Source: Ailurus styani (lineage: Eukaryota > Chordata > Mammalia > Carnivora > Ailuridae). Taken from it: DNA of 64,000 nucleotides. The translations under genes were made by a program, and so were the position numbers. The notes under the pieces are model-generated. The model had not been told where the DNA came from, ran no database searches, and saw nothing but the letters and a program-made list of their open reading frames with translations. Below are positions 1 to 10,605 of the stretch, in pieces. The stretch's first letter is position 1. Each line of letters starts with the position of its first letter. Location of the stretch: contig LNAC01000137.1 of NCBI GenBank assembly GCA_002007465.1, positions 3,313,771 to 3,377,770 on the forward strand, written 5' to 3'.

Positions 1-59
1 GAAATAGGCTCACATATTCATTTCACTAAAAAATACAGCTTCTGGTGGGGCTTGACTTG

Positions 60-380
60 AGCCCCTTAGCGGCCAAGTCCTCCTAGGAGGGCCTCAGCGA
101 CGGTTTCTGGCTTCCAAGCAGGGAAAATGACACCCCTGGAACTGGAGCTGTCCCCTGGGAAAGAGACCCCCATGCCTCCCTCCCCCTCCTCTCTGCACAC
201 CTGACCCTGCTCTCCCTGCGAGTGCAGCACAGCTGCCTGGGTACCTCGTGACTTATAGACACCTGGCTCCCATCGCCAAGACTGATTTAATTGGTCTGGG
301 CAGGACCTAGGCATCCTCTTTTGTAGATGTTCCCTTGGTGAATCTCATGTCCAGTGAGGTGATGGACTCACCAGGCTAAT
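60..380. other. Unassigned sequence at the window start
   Basis: Moderately GC-rich, non-repetitive by eye. An 82-codon minus-strand frame has no splice or family support. Confidence 0.4.
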
Positions 381-381
381 G

Positions 382-600
382 GACGAGAGCTCAGGTCCCA
401 GAGTCAGAACCGCCTGGCTTCCAATCAGGGCTCTGCTATTTCCAACCATGGACCTTACGAAAGTTTTTCATCTGCGCCTCCATTTCTTCATCTGTAAAAT
501 GGGATCTACCTACCTAACCTCAAAATTGTGAGGATTCAAATAAATAATAAGTGTAAAGCACTTAACATCATGCTTGGCGCAGAGTACTTGGTGAAGATGA
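382..600 (+). mobile_element. MIR SINE
   Basis: The MIR core is clear: 'gcctggcttccaatcagggc', 'tttcttcatctgtaaaatggg' and 'ataataagtgtaaagcactta'. MIRs are ancient tRNA-derived SINEs. Confidence 0.8.
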
Positions 601-889
601 AATACAACACCCTTATTACTGTCCTAGGACTACTGTGCCTCTATCCACCAGGCTGCCTTCCACAGTGCTCTTCCTTCCAGGATTCTTTTCCATGCAGTCA
701 AGCCTTACCCCACATTTCCCAGGGTTGGAGGAGTCTGAGCCCTGAGAGGCCGGGTCCCAGCCCTGCCCTCGGGCCCCTGGGTGGCAGAAACTGCCATCAC
801 CAACCCCTGGGCCAACCCGCCTCCCAGCAGCTAGTTGTACAGCTAAGTTGGCTGCAGTCAGCTGAAACCTGGCTTCCATTTCTCCAGGT

Positions 890-1160
890 CAAAATGTCAT
901 AACTTTTGGCAGCATCACAGGACCACAAGGAGGAGAAGTCTGGGAGTCCCGGATAGCATCAAAGACAGACCTTGTGGAAACACTTCAAAGGCTTGATGAG
1001 GTAGAAGCCATTATCATTAATTATGTTTATGATCGTTTTATTGTTATTGGTGTAGAACCCTTTTGGCAGCGCATTTCCAGCCAGAATCAAGAACGAAATG
1101 GAAGGACCCTTAAGCATTCCCTGAAAGGAAGCTGGGTACAAAGAGCGGGCTTCTAAAGAT
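890..1160. promoter_or_regulatory. Repeat-free block with an AT-rich core: candidate conserved non-coding element
   Basis: The core 'ttatcattaattatgttta' (1,010-1,030) holds overlapping homeodomain-type TAAT sites, followed by 'atcgttttattgttattgg'. No repeat is recognised. The functional claim is inference. Confidence 0.35.
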
Positions 1161-1454
1161 TTGGGCTGGGTGGGGGGGACCACAAAGAAGCAGGATGGCC
1201 ACTGGAGAGGCAGGTCTCCAGCCTCTCAGCTCCGGGCTCAGCTGCGTGCCGTCCGTCTCTCCGACCAAGAAGCAGGTGCCTGCAGACAATTCTGATGAAG
1301 CGTCTAAAAACGCACACTGCTCGGCAGCCCCCATTACGGCCAAAGCCAATGGCTCGCCTTGGGTATTCTCCCCCTGGCGGGGGGGGCGGTGGGGGGAAGC
1401 GTTTATCTCCCTGCAACCTCGTATTTTCTAGGCTCGAGAGATGGAAAAAATAGA

Positions 1455-1635
1455 TTGGATCTCATCTAATCTCCACAACCTCCCCATGGGGGAGGTATTT
1501 CCATTTTCCAAACAAGGAAACAGGCTCAGAGAAGTTTGAGGACTTGTCCCAGCTGTCGTAGTAAGTCAACCAGCCAGGACTCGACCCGGGGACCCTGAAT
1601 CCCAAACGCTTGCTCTGGGCCATGGCTCCAAGAAA
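1455..1635 (-). mobile_element. MIR SINE, minus strand
   Basis: 'ttccattttccaaacaagga', 'aacaggctcagagaagtttg' and 'actcgacccggggaccctga' follow the reversed MIR order. Confidence 0.75.
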
Positions 1636-1659
1636 GTGTGGTCCAGGCACAGGGACAGG

Positions 1660-1905
1660 GCTGCAAACTGTTTGTTACTGTTGGTTACGAGGTCATAGCA
1701 AGCTGATTTTAGAAATTGAGAATGAGCTTTAAAAAGGTCTCAACGGCAATTTGACAGAGTGATGTTCTGTCTAATCATTTTTAAAAAATTGGCTTGCATG
1801 TTACGTCTTTGGTTTCATGTTTCTTGACATGCATTTTCTGTTCTGTTTCACAAAGGTTTCAGTCTGCAACAGGGTCAGAGCACAGAATCTGGGCCCGTCA
1901 CCCCA
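1660..1905. promoter_or_regulatory. Repeat-free AT-rich block
   Basis: Unassigned, with 'tctaatcatttttaaaaaat' and 'gagaatgagctttaaaaagg'. It resembles conserved intronic DNA; otherwise nothing specific. Confidence 0.3.
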
Positions 1906-2243
1906 GCTGACTTGAGATATCGTGGCCCAGACTGGCCTGCACCCTCGCTTCCGTGCACGTGGGTGCTTAGCTGCTCCAGAAATGTCCTCGTACTTGAGAA
2001 TCAGCTGATCCTAAGCTCGAGGAAACCTCAGCCTGAAGCTCAGAAATGCCCACAAGGCACGGAAACGCAAGCCCGCGCTGCTGGCCAATTGGGACAGCCT
2101 TGGCGAGAGGTGCCGTGGGCTTCTCGTCTGTCCAACCCTCATTATGAGCCATCAAATAAAAACAGCAGGCAAGAGTCTGCAAGGTAACTCTGTCTTCAAA
2201 ATGAGGCCTATGCCATCTGGCTCCCTTTACAAAGAAATGCTTA

Positions 2244-2431
2244 GGGGCGCCTGGGTGGCTCAGTTGGTTAAGCCACTGCCTTCAGCTCAGGTCATGATCC
2301 TGGAGTCTCGGGATCGAGTCCCACATCGGGCTCCCAGCTCCATGGGGAGTCTGCTTCTCCCTCTGGCTTTTTCCCCTTTCATGCTCTCTCTTACTCTCCT
2401 CAAATAAATAAATAAAATCTTAAAAAAAAAA
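2244..2431 (+). mobile_element. CAN-SINE (tRNA-Lys-derived), with target duplication
   Basis: The head 'ggcgcctgggtggctcag' carries the A-box-like part of the tRNA-Lys promoter and 'gggatcgagtccca' supplies the B-box-like part. A CT-rich body, an 'aaataaataaataaaatc' tail and a poly-A stretch follow. A perfect 13-bp target duplication, aaagaaatgctta, flanks it at 2231-2243 and 2432-2444, so both ends are intact. It is a non-autonomous element moved by L1 machinery. Confidence 0.95.
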
Positions 2432-2444
2432 AAAGAAATGCTTA

Positions 2445-3149
2445 GTTTTGTTTATCTCCTATTCCCTCTCATTTACCTTTTCATGGGGAGAGAGGGACAT
2501 AGAAAAATGCAAGTGCCTACATTCCCTGTGCAGCTGGGCCTGATACAGGAGAGAAACTTCCAAACCCACCCGGCAGGCCAGTCCTGGCTGGGTGCAGGGA
2601 GTTAATGCATATTAAACCCATGGTAAACTTTTCGGTACAAGTATTCAATGCCAAGTATCACTGGCCTCATTAAGTTCTTTAGTCTCAGAAAATCTGCTCG
2701 ACCTGCCTCTACCTCTACCTCCACCTCTGTCTCCTCCCTCCTTCAGGTTAGCAAAAACCCTGGTTTCAGGCTGGGGAGGTGAGGCAACGTGTCATATGAC
2801 CCAGCCTGTTTGGTCATCTGTGAAAAGATGTGAGGGGGATGCTTCCTCCCTTTGTCCCAAGGAGCCACTGGGCCAGGATGTGGACCCATCCTAGGTGGGA
2901 GGAAAACCCTGGACAATACAGAACTCGTTCCTTTACACACACACGCACAACGGCATCAGGTACCATTCTACTCATGGGAATATGATACAGCAGGGAATAA
3001 AACAGAGGAAGTCTATTCTCATGAAGTTGACTAGTCAACTAGTCAAGGGAAAGAGATGACAAACCATTTATAGTGAGTCTATGATACATTTAAGCGGTGA
3101 CCCGTGCTTTGAATAAACTAAAGTTGTAAGCGGGGAGACCAAGGAATGA
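2445..3149. other. Unassigned sequence
   Basis: Unique-looking DNA with short 'ctacctctacctccacctct' low complexity near 2,710. A small MIR-like phrase occurs near 2,810. No gene evidence. Confidence 0.4.
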
Positions 3150-3580
3150 GAATGGGGTACTCATACAGGGGATGCTCGAGGAAGGCCTGTCTAATAAGAT
3201 ATCATTTGGGCAGAGACTTGAAGGAAATGAAATGAAGGACCAACATACTTGGGCCTCTGGGGGAAATGGTCACAGGCAGAGGGAAGAGCCAGTGCAAAGG
3301 CCCTGGGGAGGGAGGATCCTGGCCAGGAGCACGGTCCACAAGAGAAGAGTAGTAAGTGATGAAGCCAGATCATACACTGGATTTGGGGCTGTGGGGAGGA
3401 TTTGGGATTCCACTGAGCTGGGAAGCCATGGGAGGGTGGAGGGGACACTGAGCAGATGAGCGACGCAGTGCAATTTGTGATGACATGGCCCTAGACTGGG
3501 CTGAGTTGATAGAAGTGAAGGTGGCCAAAGGGACAAAGTAAAACTTGGGATATTTTTAGAAGGTAGAACCAATAGGGGCT
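3150..3580 (-). mobile_element. L2 (LINE-2) fragment
   Basis: 'gggcagagacttgaaggaaat', 'ggaagagccagtgcaaaggc' and 'ctgggaagccatgggagggt' are characteristic of lower-strand L2 3' sequence (…gagacctgaaggaagtgag… …agtgcaaaggccctgaggc…). Confidence 0.75.
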
Positions 3581-3723
3581 GAATGATAATAAGCCCTTCC
3601 CTTGAGGAAAGTTTCTGAATGGTTCTCCCTTTGCCTGGCTGTGGATTATCATGGTCACAGAGGCCACCATGGTAAAAGGCAAAGGATCAGACTCCAATCC
3701 TGATGCCAGCTGCTGGAGATGCT

Positions 3724-3745
3724 GGCCACATCTAGGCCACATCTA
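3724..3745. repeat. 11-bp perfect tandem duplication
   Basis: ggccacatcta is present twice in direct tandem. Confidence 0.95.
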
Positions 3746-4788
3746 GGAAGCCCACAGCCCCAAGCAAGTAGAAGGGTGGCCACTTAAGCCAGACACACCC
3801 GAGCCCAATTCCTACAGGGTCCCGGGGCAGCCATGCACCAGCCCTGACTTCTGTGATGCCCCCAGGAGACAGAGCTGGAAGTCCTGCCTTCTCACCCAGC
3901 CCTAGGATGGAGCTGCTCTGCGACCTTGAACCTGGCACTTTCTTTCCTGCTCTGGGAAGGGGGAGGAAGGAGGAGCGGGAGAAGGATGGAGGGAGGATGC
4001 TGCATCCCTGAAGAAGCAAACGGGTTGCCATTCGCCGTTCGGAAAGCTCCAGGAAATCGCAAACAGGAAGGGCTGGAGCAGAGTGCAAATGCACCTGTTT
4101 CCTTACCACGCATTTCGATCCCTGTGTGTGTCCCCGCCTGCCAACGGGTGGTCTCATGGGGCTTCCAGGGAGAATGAAGGAGGAGGAGGGTGCAGTCTGA
4201 TTTCTTAAATAACTGGGATAATGAGAGACAGAAATCGGGCGATGCATGAGATTCATTGCCTCACATGCTCTTCTGAAGCAGCTGCCAGACAGGAATGACC
4301 TAGCCGAGGGGTTTCCGGCTGTGTTCCGCAGGGCCCTGAGATCCCAGCGGAGGCCCGGGGGCCCTGCCGTGGCTGGGGCCACCCCAGCACCACCAACTTC
4401 AGCCAGAGGAGCTCTGCTTTGATCTTCCGTTTTCTACACTGAGACTTCTGGGGGTGCTTTAAGAAAGAATAGTGGTTGTAACTGTGGAGCGCTGCGGGCC
4501 AGGCCGGTGAAATGAATGGATGAATCGGGCCGGCTACAGAATGCTGAGCTGTATGATGAGGCTAGCTCCCCCTGACCGCTGCCCTGCAGGAAGGGGGCGC
4601 GGAGGCACTGGGGCATCTGAGAGCCAGACTTATGTCCGTGCTTATGGGCCACCCGTTTGCAACCTCTGGCCTTAGAAGGACCTGGCTTTCAGAGACAGCG
4701 TGAAGGAGGAGGAGGCCGGCACCTAGAAGCCGAGCTCTTCCCCGACTTCTCCCTTGGAGCCAGCCAGACCAGGATGCACCGCACTTAC
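3746..4788. other. Putative intron downstream of the coding exon
   Basis: Beyond the donor of the minus-strand exon. Contains GA-rich 'ggaggaaggaggagcgggag' near 3,961 and otherwise unique GC-rich DNA. The 216-codon minus-strand frame (3,732-4,382) is not bounded by convincing splice sites. Confidence 0.45.
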
Positions 4789-4935
4789 TCAGCTCTGAGA
4801 TGCTCCCCACGCAGGTGGCCAGGAGGGACTGCTCCAGGGTCCGGAGCTCCAGCTGGGCGTAGGCATCGGCTCGCTCGTCGTGGCCCAGGGACCCACCGTT
4901 GTAAGGACTGAAGTACGCAGGGAGGGAGAGGACAC
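4789..4935 (-). CDS. Internal coding exon of an unrecognised protein-coding gene (minus strand)
   Basis: This is the only segment that behaves like a true exon. On the minus strand it is preceded by a pyrimidine-rich tract ending in 'tttccccacag' and followed by the donor 'gtaagtg'. The 147 bases are open in more than one frame. The frame starting after the first two bases gives natural-looking protein (…[19 protein letters not shown]… then [23 protein letters not shown]), with G/C-ending codons and a likely amphipathic helix in the second half. The exon starts with the last two bases of a codon and ends with the first base of another, so it is a phase 1-1 exon of 49 codons and could be skipped without a frameshift. 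I see no signal peptide, membrane segment or catalytic motif. I could not match it to a family from memory and found no sister exon in the window, so the flanking introns must be long or the other exons lie outside. The other open frames are probably shadows. Confidence 0.8.
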   Translation of the reverse strand: MSSPSLRTSVLTTVGPWATTSEPMPTPSWSSGPWSSPSWPPAWGASQS

Positions 4936-5897
4936 CTGTGGGGAAACAGAGAGACAGGTCAGTTCAGGAAGGAAGCAAAGGTCCACAGGCCCAGCCCTGC
5001 ACCTTTGGTAGAGCAGGGGTGGGGGTGGGGGGTCAGGCAAATGTTAAAGCTGCCCTTGAGGACATCTGAGTCCTACAGAAGCCAGAATGAGGAGCAGCCC
5101 ACTTGGAGAGGTGGTTTCTTGGAGCTGCGTGAGGACTTGGCCTGCCCGAGCTCCTGGGCCATAAAAGAATTCACTCACTCCTGTGCTTCCTCGTTCACTG
5201 TATATCGACCTCGGCCCAGGCCTTGCATGACATTCAGGACACTGGGGTGACAAAAGACCTGGTTTTGCCTTCACGGACCTCAGGGACTGTGAAGGTCCAC
5301 CGTGCCGGCCCAAAGGTGGGACCCCCCGCACCCCGAGGCCTCTCACTGCCTCATGCTGCTCCCGTTCCCTCTTCCTGCCAAGAAAGGAACAAGGACAAAC
5401 CACAGAGAAAGGGACGCTGTCTTCTCCACTCCAAGAAGGGGATGCATCCCAGCCACTGGCCAAGTCCAATTAGTGTTTTTCATTAGCACTTCAGTGCCAG
5501 AGGGACGGAGCTGTCAGAATCAATCCCAGAGGGTGACAGCCTGTAAATTTCTCTAACTGAATGTGTGGCTTCTTAGAAAGCACCAGAAAAGCAAAATCAG
5601 ACCAGCTTAAAATTACATGTTGGTTCTTTAAGAGCCCGTGGCCACAGGGATTCCCAGCCTTCGGCAACTGCCCTTTCTTCGGTCAATGCATCTTTGTCCA
5701 ACACCCTCCTGAACTTTTTTTTTTTTTTAAAAGAAAAATACCCACAGGAATTTAATCGGTCACTTTTGGGAAGATCTCTTAAGATTCCTTGAGATAGCTG
5801 GAGAGCCTCTGAAATGTGGCCAGATCCAGGTTAGAATTCCCTATCCTGCACACACAACTTTAGAGAGGAAAGCAACAGCCAGAGACGGTGAAGCCGA
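4936..5897. other. Putative intron upstream of the coding exon
   Basis: It carries the exon's acceptor tract immediately to the right of 4,935 and then unique DNA. No second exon could be recognised. A T-run/A-run lies at 5,717-5,737. Confidence 0.45.
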
Positions 5898-6060
5898 ATG
5901 GTCAAGACAGGGCCTTGGGGCCAGAACGTTTGGGTTCCTGATCCTGGCTCTGTCACTTAACCAGCCGTGTGATCTTGGGCCAGTGACTTCCCTGCTCTGT
6001 GCCCCTGGCTCCTTGCGTGGTAGCTAAGGATAAGGCAAGCACCTGGTTCGTAGTGTAGCG
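5898..6060 (+). mobile_element. MIR SINE, with a weak reversed MIR beyond it
   Basis: 'tggctctgtcacttaaccag', 'gtgtgatcttgggccagtga' are the MIR core. A weaker reversed fragment lies at 6,200-6,300 ('acaaggtaggcactgctgtc', 'tagtagcagagctaggagcc'). Confidence 0.65.
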
Positions 6061-6300
6061 GTGAGGACCAACTGGGCTGTGGATGTCCGTGCTTGCACCA
6101 GTGCACGCCTCCAAGGAAGGGCTCTGTTGGGAGCTGTTGCTAGTATTTCTGCTATGTGCTGGGAATGGAGGCTTAATTTCCACCACGAGTTTACTCTTTC
6201 TACAAGGTAGGCACTGCTGTCTCCAATTTAGATATTGGGGGACAGTTGTTCAGAGAGTTTGAATCACTCGGTCAACTTAGTAGCAGAGCTAGGAGCCTTA

Positions 6301-6840
6301 TCTGGATGTGATGGGCTCACAAATGGGTACCCGTCTCGCCCTTGTAAGCCCACATCCGAGGAGCACCCCGCGGCGTACGTCCCGGTGAGGCGGCCCGCGC
6401 GTGTGCTGATACCGCGTGTTACCACTGCCCGGTTCACCCAAGGAGCCCCGCTGCGTCCCACGGGGCAAACACATGCGGCCCCCATCCTCCTGCCCAGACC
6501 CCGGCGGTGTTCTCTGACCACTCTGCTGACAGTCCGCCCTGCTTCCTCACCTCCTCCGTGCTGCCTCGCTGCCCCCCTCCCACCGAACCCCGTCACCCCT
6601 CCTGCGTGGCGGTGGCCCTTCCTGTCACATCTGGTGCTGACGCGGCAAGGCAGGGCATCAAAGCATTTCCTCAAAGCACTGTTTCCAGTGGGAGAAGGAG
6701 GAGGGCATGATGGGGATCCCCTGCCCCCCAGCCCTGTGCCCCAAGGCAGAAACTCTCCCTGATGGCTGAGTACCCAAACACATTAGGAAGAGCTGGCTCT
6801 GAGCATTCAAACAAGTAAAACAAAAGAGAATTCGCTCCCC
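6301..6840. other. GC-rich unassigned sequence
   Basis: CpGs cluster at 6,355-6,460 ('gaggcggcccgcgcgtgtgc') but decline rapidly. Both strands have open frames because of composition only. Confidence 0.35.
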
Positions 6841-6843
6841 TCC

Positions 6844-6844
<1 letters not shown>

Positions 6845-6888
<44 letters not shown>
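6845..6888. repeat. (AC)22 microsatellite with an imperfect extension
   Basis: Uninterrupted AC repeat, followed by interrupted gcacgcac/cacacac units to about 6,930. The His/Thr or Val/Cys frames across it are artefacts of the repeat. Confidence 0.98.
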
Positions 6889-6891
<3 letters not shown>

Positions 6892-7059
6892 TGCACGCAC
6901 GCACAGACACGTGTGCGCACATGCACACCCGCTCCAACCCAGAGACAGCACAAACATGTGGGAGAGAGTTTCTACACATCCACGGGTCCTGTGCAGGCTC
7001 TGCTCCCCCACTTCTTCATTATTAATCTGCAGAAACAACACTGGGGACATGTGGATCAA

Positions 7060-7300
7060 ATTTACAGTGCTTAGGGCAAGGGAATAGGAAATTCAGCTGA
7101 TTTGTCAAAGGATTCCCAGAGAGAAATATTATGTCAATGGATCCAGTAACAGGAGCCGGCAGGTCCATTAATAATAGTTTCCATTTTCCTAGTCATCGCC
7201 CACCATAGGGGCTTTCACTTAATACCGTGGCAAAAGTAATTATGAACCTATTATTAATAATAATAATGGATGGCATCACAGCTTTTGCATGTACCTTTTG
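7060..7300. promoter_or_regulatory. Repeat-free AT-rich block: candidate conserved non-coding element
   Basis: Dense homeodomain-type motifs ('ccattaataatagtttccat', 'aaagtaattatgaacctatt', 'attaataataataatgga') in otherwise complex sequence. Regulatory role is inference. Confidence 0.4.
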
Positions 7301-7382
7301 CTTTTAAGAGACGTTCAGCATCGAGCAACACGTTTTTCCAGCATGAGAGGCAGGGCAGTTGTCAGTACCGGGCACGGCCGGT

Positions 7383-7540
7383 TTTCACTGAGGGCTTCCT
7401 GTGTGCCAGGCACTGTGAAAATCCCCCAAGCTTTAGGACACACTCTGCGCCCATCTTACAGATGAGGAAACCGAGGCTCCCAGAAGACTCGCCCAAGGTT
7501 GCTGAGGGGCAGACACTGTACTGGGGCTAGAATTTCAATC
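7383..7540 (-). mobile_element. MIR SINE, minus strand
   Basis: 'tgtgtgccaggcactgtgaa', 'cccatcttacagatgaggaa' and 'gactcgcccaaggttgctga' follow the reversed MIR order. Confidence 0.8.
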
Positions 7541-8009
7541 TCTTGGGTCCCAAAATGCTGAAAGGAAATGATGCCCTGACTGCAGCCCCTCGTCCTTTAA
7601 ACAGCCCCAGGGGATTTGCGAGAAAAGGGGTTTCAGTCTGTGTGGGCCTGGGGCTTGACAGGAGAAAAGAGAAACTAAGACCCAGAAATGGGACTTTCCT
7701 TTTAATCGGTCCCCAGGCACCTCCTGCCAAGGCTTCCTGGAAGCCTCCGGTGGAAGTCTGCAGATGGAGGCTGTCCCCTTATTCCTTCAGATCTTTCCAG
7801 AATGCAGCTCTACAACTTGGGTTCCACATCTGCCATTACGGAAGCCTTTTTTATGGCAATCTGAAATTCACATAGGCCTGTTCCTCAGCAGCTCTCGCTG
7901 GAGATGGAAAATCTTCATACCCTCTCAACACTTTAGGGCCTTCTTTGCCCTCCCCCCCTCCCAGGTTTCTGACAGGGGCTGCCCAGCACAGCGCCATTCT
8001 GGAAAAAGG

Positions 8010-8012
<3 letters not shown>

Positions 8013-8060
<48 letters not shown>
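8013..8060. repeat. Compound (TC)n(CA)n microsatellite
   Basis: A TC run to 8,040 switches directly to ten CA units. The same architecture occurs at 15.34 kb. Confidence 0.97.
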
Positions 8061-8389
8061 TCTCAAAAGAAAAGAAAGAGCATCTCTCTCCTTTTTTTCC
8101 ATTTTTGTAAAATCCTTAGGAAAAACTGTTTATTTCAGTCCCGATTGAAAAGCAGGCATATTGGACTGTTTCCCTCGATGAGTTAATAAGGACGTTCCCT
8201 GATCAATCCCTGCTGAACTCTGTGAAAGTGGGAGAAAACCCCCACGCATCACCCCATCTTTCCTGCGAGGTGACCTATGGAGTCCGGAGCAGTGGGAAGC
8301 AGTTACCCTTTACCTCCCTCTTCTGTACAATGAGCATCTCTCTTCAGACACTGTTCCCCTCGAATGTGCTCTGGCTGCATGTGAAGCTC

Positions 8390-8790
8390 TGCATTTCCCA
8401 ATCTGTACAGAGAACTGTCACCTGCCCTCACTCAGTTTTGCTCAATCTGGTTGCCCAACTCCCGAATCTTGGAGCTCATTATCTCATTCCCCAAAGCCGC
8501 GGCTGCCTCCTCCCCCGTCCCCTCCGGAACACAGTGCCACATCCGCCCAGTTGCACAAGGACAGCCCGTGAGTCACCCCTATCAAGCCTCCCTCCCCTCC
8601 TCCACCCACCTGATCAATGGATGAACGGCAAGCCTCACTGCTTTGACCACCTGGGCGTCTCAAAACTCCACCACTGCCATGACCCCAGTCCAGGTCGCTC
8701 TCTTCCCTCAGCAGATACTCACCTGTCTCCTCCCACCAGTCTTGTCCCATCCTTGCTGTCCCTTCCTCTGCTCAGTACTCTTTCACACTT
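8390..8790 (+). mobile_element. Possible L2-related fragment
   Basis: C/T-rich sequence with 'cgtgagtcacccctatcaagcc', 'ctccaccactgccatgaccc' and 'gtccaggtcgctctcttccc' vaguely follows L2 coding-strand sequence. A long open frame here reflects the same composition and is not supported as a gene. Confidence 0.35.
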
Positions 8791-8799
8791 TGGCTCGGG

Positions 8800-9889
8800 A
8801 CTCTTCAGTGAGTCCCCACTGCCCCCCAACAAGGCCAAATACCCTTCCACAGCTAACAAAGGGGCATTTCCTTTCTCTGGAATTTAGAGACGAAGGCAGT
8901 ACCACCGGTGAATGGGGGAAATCCCCAGCACCTCCCAGGAAACCAGCGCTGTCAAGAAGCCTACGCGGATCTGATCCCTGTGTCTTCAAGCTGTTTTGTG
9001 AGTTTGGTCGCTTGGCTCTGCGCCAGCCCTGGGCTTGGAAAAGCAACATGCTTTCTCCCCAAGAGATTCTTGCCGGTGCCCAGAGAGGGCGCCACTGAGT
9101 TAGGTGGGAAAGCCACCGAACGGCGGCTGGGAGCCCCGCCTCCCGGCCTGCGGTTGCCAACTAGGAATCAACCTGGGTTTCAGTCCGCCGGGGTGCCAGC
9201 TCCTCCCAGCAAGCGGCCGGCCAGAAGCAGATGGACTGCGCACGGGGCTGACAAACCAGACTTTCAGTGCGAAGGCTTTTCAGAAGCAGGGCTCGGTCCA
9301 AAGGCCAAAGCCACGGGATGTCATTCTCTTCTCTGTGAAACACTGGGGTAGAGTCCTGGCTTCTAGAGTCTTCTCTGGCACCGGACCCTGCGCTCGGACT
9401 GGCCTGTCTGTGTGCTCTAGCGCTGATGTGTAGTGCTCCAAACCTTCTCCCTGCTTTCGTTCCACTATCTAACTTGCGAAGTGTCCACAGCGGGAGCAAA
9501 TAGACCCTGTGATTACCACTTCCTACGGTCTGATTTCCCCCACAGCTATCGTACTCCCTCCCCAACACACACACGCACAAATTTAAATGTAAAGAAGATG
9601 TCTGTTTTTGTGTGAAAACTGGATAGATTTATGGCTTAGCTTTTTTGACCAGTCATCAAAAAACCATCAAGACTGTAATATAACCATACCTCACCCCAAC
9701 TCAAGAAGCTCTTACCAGCCCTCTCCCCAGACTTGTAAATGTCAGGACACATGACTCCAGTGGGCCCAGATCCCCCTGCGAGGCTGCGTGTCCCGCCCCT
9801 GCCCCGGACGCTCCCCACCGGACCCTCCAGCAACCGGCTCGGGGAGGCTCCTTTGTGAAGGCAGCAAAGGCCACTGCCCGTCTCCTGTT
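8800..9889. other. Unassigned GC-rich sequence
   Basis: Several overlapping frames of 100-150 codons exist on both strands, none with splice sites or recognisable protein. A short ACACAC run lies at about 9,565. Confidence 0.4.
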
Positions 9890-10200
9890 TCTTTAAAATG
9901 AAAACCGGGATGCCGAGGATTACTCTTTTATTGCCCTTGCAAGGAAACTTGGCAGGGTGTATTCTGCTGGTTTTCTTAGGAGCTGGAAGCTTGGGTGGGG
10001 TTCAATCCATAAGCTTCTGAAAATAAAAATTATATTGCCCCACTGAACGGTTTCCAAATAGCCTGCATAATCCAACACTTTTTACTTTTTAAAAAGTGTT
10101 TCCATTCTCTGATCTGGAATTTTATATAGAGCACGTTTACTGCCCAGTGTTGGATATTAGTCATACTGAAACAAAGTGCTGAAAAGTTAAAGCACGACTA
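9890..10200. promoter_or_regulatory. Repeat-free AT-rich block: candidate conserved non-coding element
   Basis: 'agcctgcataatccaacact', 'ctgatctggaattttatata' and 'gtgttggatattagtcatac' form complex, non-repetitive sequence in contrast to the GC-rich flanks. A short inverted match (ccaacactttt…agtgttgga) is present. Confidence 0.35.
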
Positions 10201-10494
10201 GTTTTCAGAGAGACCCAAATGGAGCACAAGGACAGTCAATTCTAGAAAAACTTTACCGAGTGGTATTTCTCCTGACATTCTGAGTCCAAAAAAAAGTTGG
10301 GGGTAGGTGTTGAGGTGGGGGTGGGGGGAAGGAAATAAGAAGGAAAAACCTGGCAAACTGTCCATCACCACAGAATGAGTATACTCTAAGCCGGGAATGG
10401 GATGAACCCCAGCATCTGAACCCACACAAGGACCCCAACAGGGGTCTTATTCCTAGTAGCAGGCAGCTAATACTGTTACTAGATCCAGGTACCA

Positions 10495-10605
10495 CTGGGG
10501 GACACAGAGGATTAGGTGGTCGGGTCACTAGGCTAAGGTCACAAAGCTAGGAACGGCAGCGGTGGGATTCAGACCCTGTCCGTCTGACACCGGAATCCAC
10601 ATGGG
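10495..10605 (-). mobile_element. MIR fragment, minus strand
   Basis: 'ctaaggtcacaaagctagga' and 'gtgggattcagaccctgtcc' match the reversed MIR head. Confidence 0.65.

Noticed and set aside
2244..2340. Possible tRNA gene
   Set aside because: The tRNA-like A and B boxes belong to the CAN-SINE head; no cloverleaf-complete tRNA is present.
3732..4382. 216-codon open frame on the minus strand
   Set aside because: No acceptor/donor pair bounds it, the translation is rich in Pro, Ser and Arg with no recognisable motif, and it lies in GC-rich presumed intron.
4587..4600. CTCF-like site 'caggaagggggcgc' near the coding exon
   Set aside because: Its first half departs from the consensus at three positions; too weak to call by eye.
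6658..7059. Frames with Val-Cys or His-Thr repeats at 6.8, 15.3, 26.8 and 44.4 kb
   Set aside because: These are translations of (AC)n/(GT)n microsatellites.
8222..8887. 221-codon open frame on the plus strand
   Set aside because: The sequence is C/T-rich and possibly L2-related. The Ser/Pro/Leu-rich translation reflects composition, and there is no splice support.
9079..9093. CTCF-like 'cccagagagggcgcc'
   Set aside because: Does not align with the consensus without a one-base shift.
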